From Chitinophagaceae bacterium (GTDB lineage: Bacteria > Bacteroidota > Bacteroidia > Chitinophagales > Chitinophagaceae): DNA of 6,198 nucleotides. This document shows, piece after piece, positions 5,252 through 6,198 of the stretch. The notes under the pieces are model-generated. The model was given only the letters and a program-made list of their open reading frames with translations, had not been told where the DNA came from and searched no databases. Positions within the stretch are counted from its first letter, which is position 1. Each line of letters opens with the position of its first letter. Location: positions 1 to 6,198 of the forward strand of contig JAEUVW010000045.1 of the NCBI GenBank assembly GCA_016786525.1. The letters are read 5' to 3'. The position numbers and the translations under genes are program-made.

Positions 5252-6115
5252 ATGGGGCACGAACACCACCACCACAGCACGCAGAATATACGCCTGGCTT
5301 TCCTGGTCAATACCCTGTTTGCCATCGTAGAGCTGGCTGGTGGCCTGCTGACCAATAGTATGGCCATCTTGTCGGACGCCCTGCATGATTTCGGCGACAG
5401 CCTGTCGCTGGGTCTGGCCTGGTACCTGCAGCAAAAGTCTGCCCGCCCCGGCAATGCTACTTATACTTACGGATACAAACGATTTTCATTGCTGGCTGCG
5501 CTTATCAACGCGGTAGTGCTGGCTGTTGGCTCCGTATTTGTTATTGCAGAGGCGGTAGAAAGGATCAGTCATCCACAGCAACCTGATGCCCGGGGCATGC
5601 TGCTGCTGGCGATCCTGGGCCTGGTCTTCAATGGTTTTGCCATGCTGCGCCTGCGCCGTGGCAACAGTATCAGTGAGCGGGTGGTATCCCTGCATTTTCT
5701 TGAAGACGTCCTGGGCTGGGTAGCGGTATTGCTGGGCGCCCTGGTGATGATGGTGTATGACATACCGATCCTGGACCCCCTGCTGTCGCTGGCCATTGCC
5801 TGCTTTATCCTATTCAATGTATACCGCAATCTGAAGCCTGCGCTGAAGATCGTGCTGCAGGGTATTCCTGACGCTGCGCAGGAAGCTGCGATACGCGCCA
5901 CGATACTCAGCTGCGATAAGGTGTCGGAGATACACGATTTCCGGATGTGGTCCCTGGACGGGGAACACAGCGTAATATCCCTGCACGCGGTGGTGACTGA
6001 AGAGATGAGCCTGAAGCAGGCAGAGCACCTCAAGGAAAAGATCAAGGCAGACCTGCTGCAGCACGAGGTCGTTCATGCCACGATAGAGATCGAATACGCA
6101 CCGGAGCACGGATAA
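5252..6115 (+). CDS. Cation diffusion facilitator (CDF) family metal efflux transporter, zinc type
   Basis: This 287-residue inner-membrane protein exports divalent metal by proton antiport, as is known for CDF transporters such as CzcD and ZitB. It begins with a histidine-rich tail (MGHEHHHH), a common metal-sensing or delivery element. Six membrane helices follow, at about 13-33, 36-59, 79-101, 115-133, 146-168 and 172-190. The transport site is visible as H45xxxD49 in helix 2 and H148xxxD152 in helix 5; this His/Asp arrangement is the one usually linked to zinc. The C-terminal cytoplasmic dimer domain (about 200-283) has the typical IHDFRMWSLDGEH block at 227-239. The MGHEHHHH start is chosen because upstream in-frame residues lack any membrane or family character. 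It is transcribed divergently from the DJ-1-like gene. Confidence 0.93.
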   Translation: MGHEHHHHSTQNIRLAFLVNTLFAIVELAGGLLTNSMAILSDALHDFGDSLSLGLAWYLQQKSARPGNATYTYGYKRFSLLAALINAVVLAVGSVFVIAEAVERISHPQQPDARGMLLLAILGLVFNGFAMLRLRRGNSISERVVSLHFLEDVLGWVAVLLGALVMMVYDIPILDPLLSLAIACFILFNVYRNLKPALKIVLQGIPDAAQEAAIRATILSCDKVSEIHDFRMWSLDGEHSVISLHAVVTEEMSLKQAEHLKEKIKADLLQHEVVHATIEIEYAPEHG

Positions 6116-6124
6116 GCTGAGATT

Positions 6125-6198
6125 TTATACAGCGTCCTGCTGCGCACGCCGGTACCCGGCATATTGTTGCCGGTAAAAGCGACTGCTGAAAAGCACTG
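6125..6198 (-). CDS. Possible 3' end of a leftward gene, cut by the right edge
   Basis: On the minus strand one frame is open from the window edge to a TAA at 6127-6125. It gives 23 C-terminal residues, VLFSSRFYRQQYAGYRRAQQ then DAV. The basic, aromatic, helix-like ending looks like a plausible protein tail, and it would be convergent with the CDF gene, with 9 bases between the two stops. The other two minus-strand frames are also open over this short stretch, so the frame choice is uncertain. No family can be assigned. Confidence 0.35.
   Translation of the reverse strand, partial: VLFSSRFYRQQYAGYRRAQQDAV

Noticed and set aside
4561..5454. 297-residue version of the DJ-1-like protein starting at 5454
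   Set aside because: The added N-terminus is Cys/Arg-rich, overlaps the His-rich start and first helices of the CDF gene antisense, and the family begins at the methionine at 5139.

Overview
The window looks like chromosomal DNA from a member of the Bacteroidota, most likely Chitinophagaceae or a close relative. This is inferred from four things: starts without Shine-Dalgarno sequences and with A-rich leaders, -7-type promoter boxes close to TAnnTTTG, a tandem pair of exported ferritin-like proteins, and small outer-membrane barrels with signal peptides ending in VQAQ. No rRNA, tRNA, CRISPR array, insertion sequence or phage gene was seen.

Layout. Bases 1-526 hold the 5' end of a leftward gene that runs off the left edge, a possible 40-residue leftward ORF (191-313), and otherwise non-coding DNA. 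Bases 527-2047 carry two rightward ferritin-like genes 12 bp apart, each with a twin-arginine signal and a complete set of candidate di-iron ligands. A perfect 12-bp hairpin terminator follows at 2079-2110. Bases 2218-2766 encode a small outer-membrane beta-barrel with its own terminator at 2792-2820. Bases 2822-3291 are AT-rich and contain what looks like a broken start of a secreted-protein gene. A second small barrel protein (3292-3879) follows and resembles the first.

The right half is a leftward pair, a Blc-type lipocalin (3900-4430) and a DJ-1/PfpI-family protein (4561-5139), then a divergent rightward zinc-type CDF cation efflux transporter (5252-6115). The 112-bp gap between the DJ-1-like gene and the transporter is a divergent promoter region with a good -7 box on the plus strand. 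The last 74 bases probably hold the 3' end of a leftward gene convergent with the transporter.

Themes. Most products are cell-envelope proteins: exported di-iron ferritin-like proteins, barrels, a lipocalin and a metal exporter. Nothing here forms a recognisable multi-gene novel system. The features most worth a second look are the asymmetric Tat-exported ferritin-like pair, the frameshifted secreted-protein remnant at 3063-3291, and the small ORF at 191-313.
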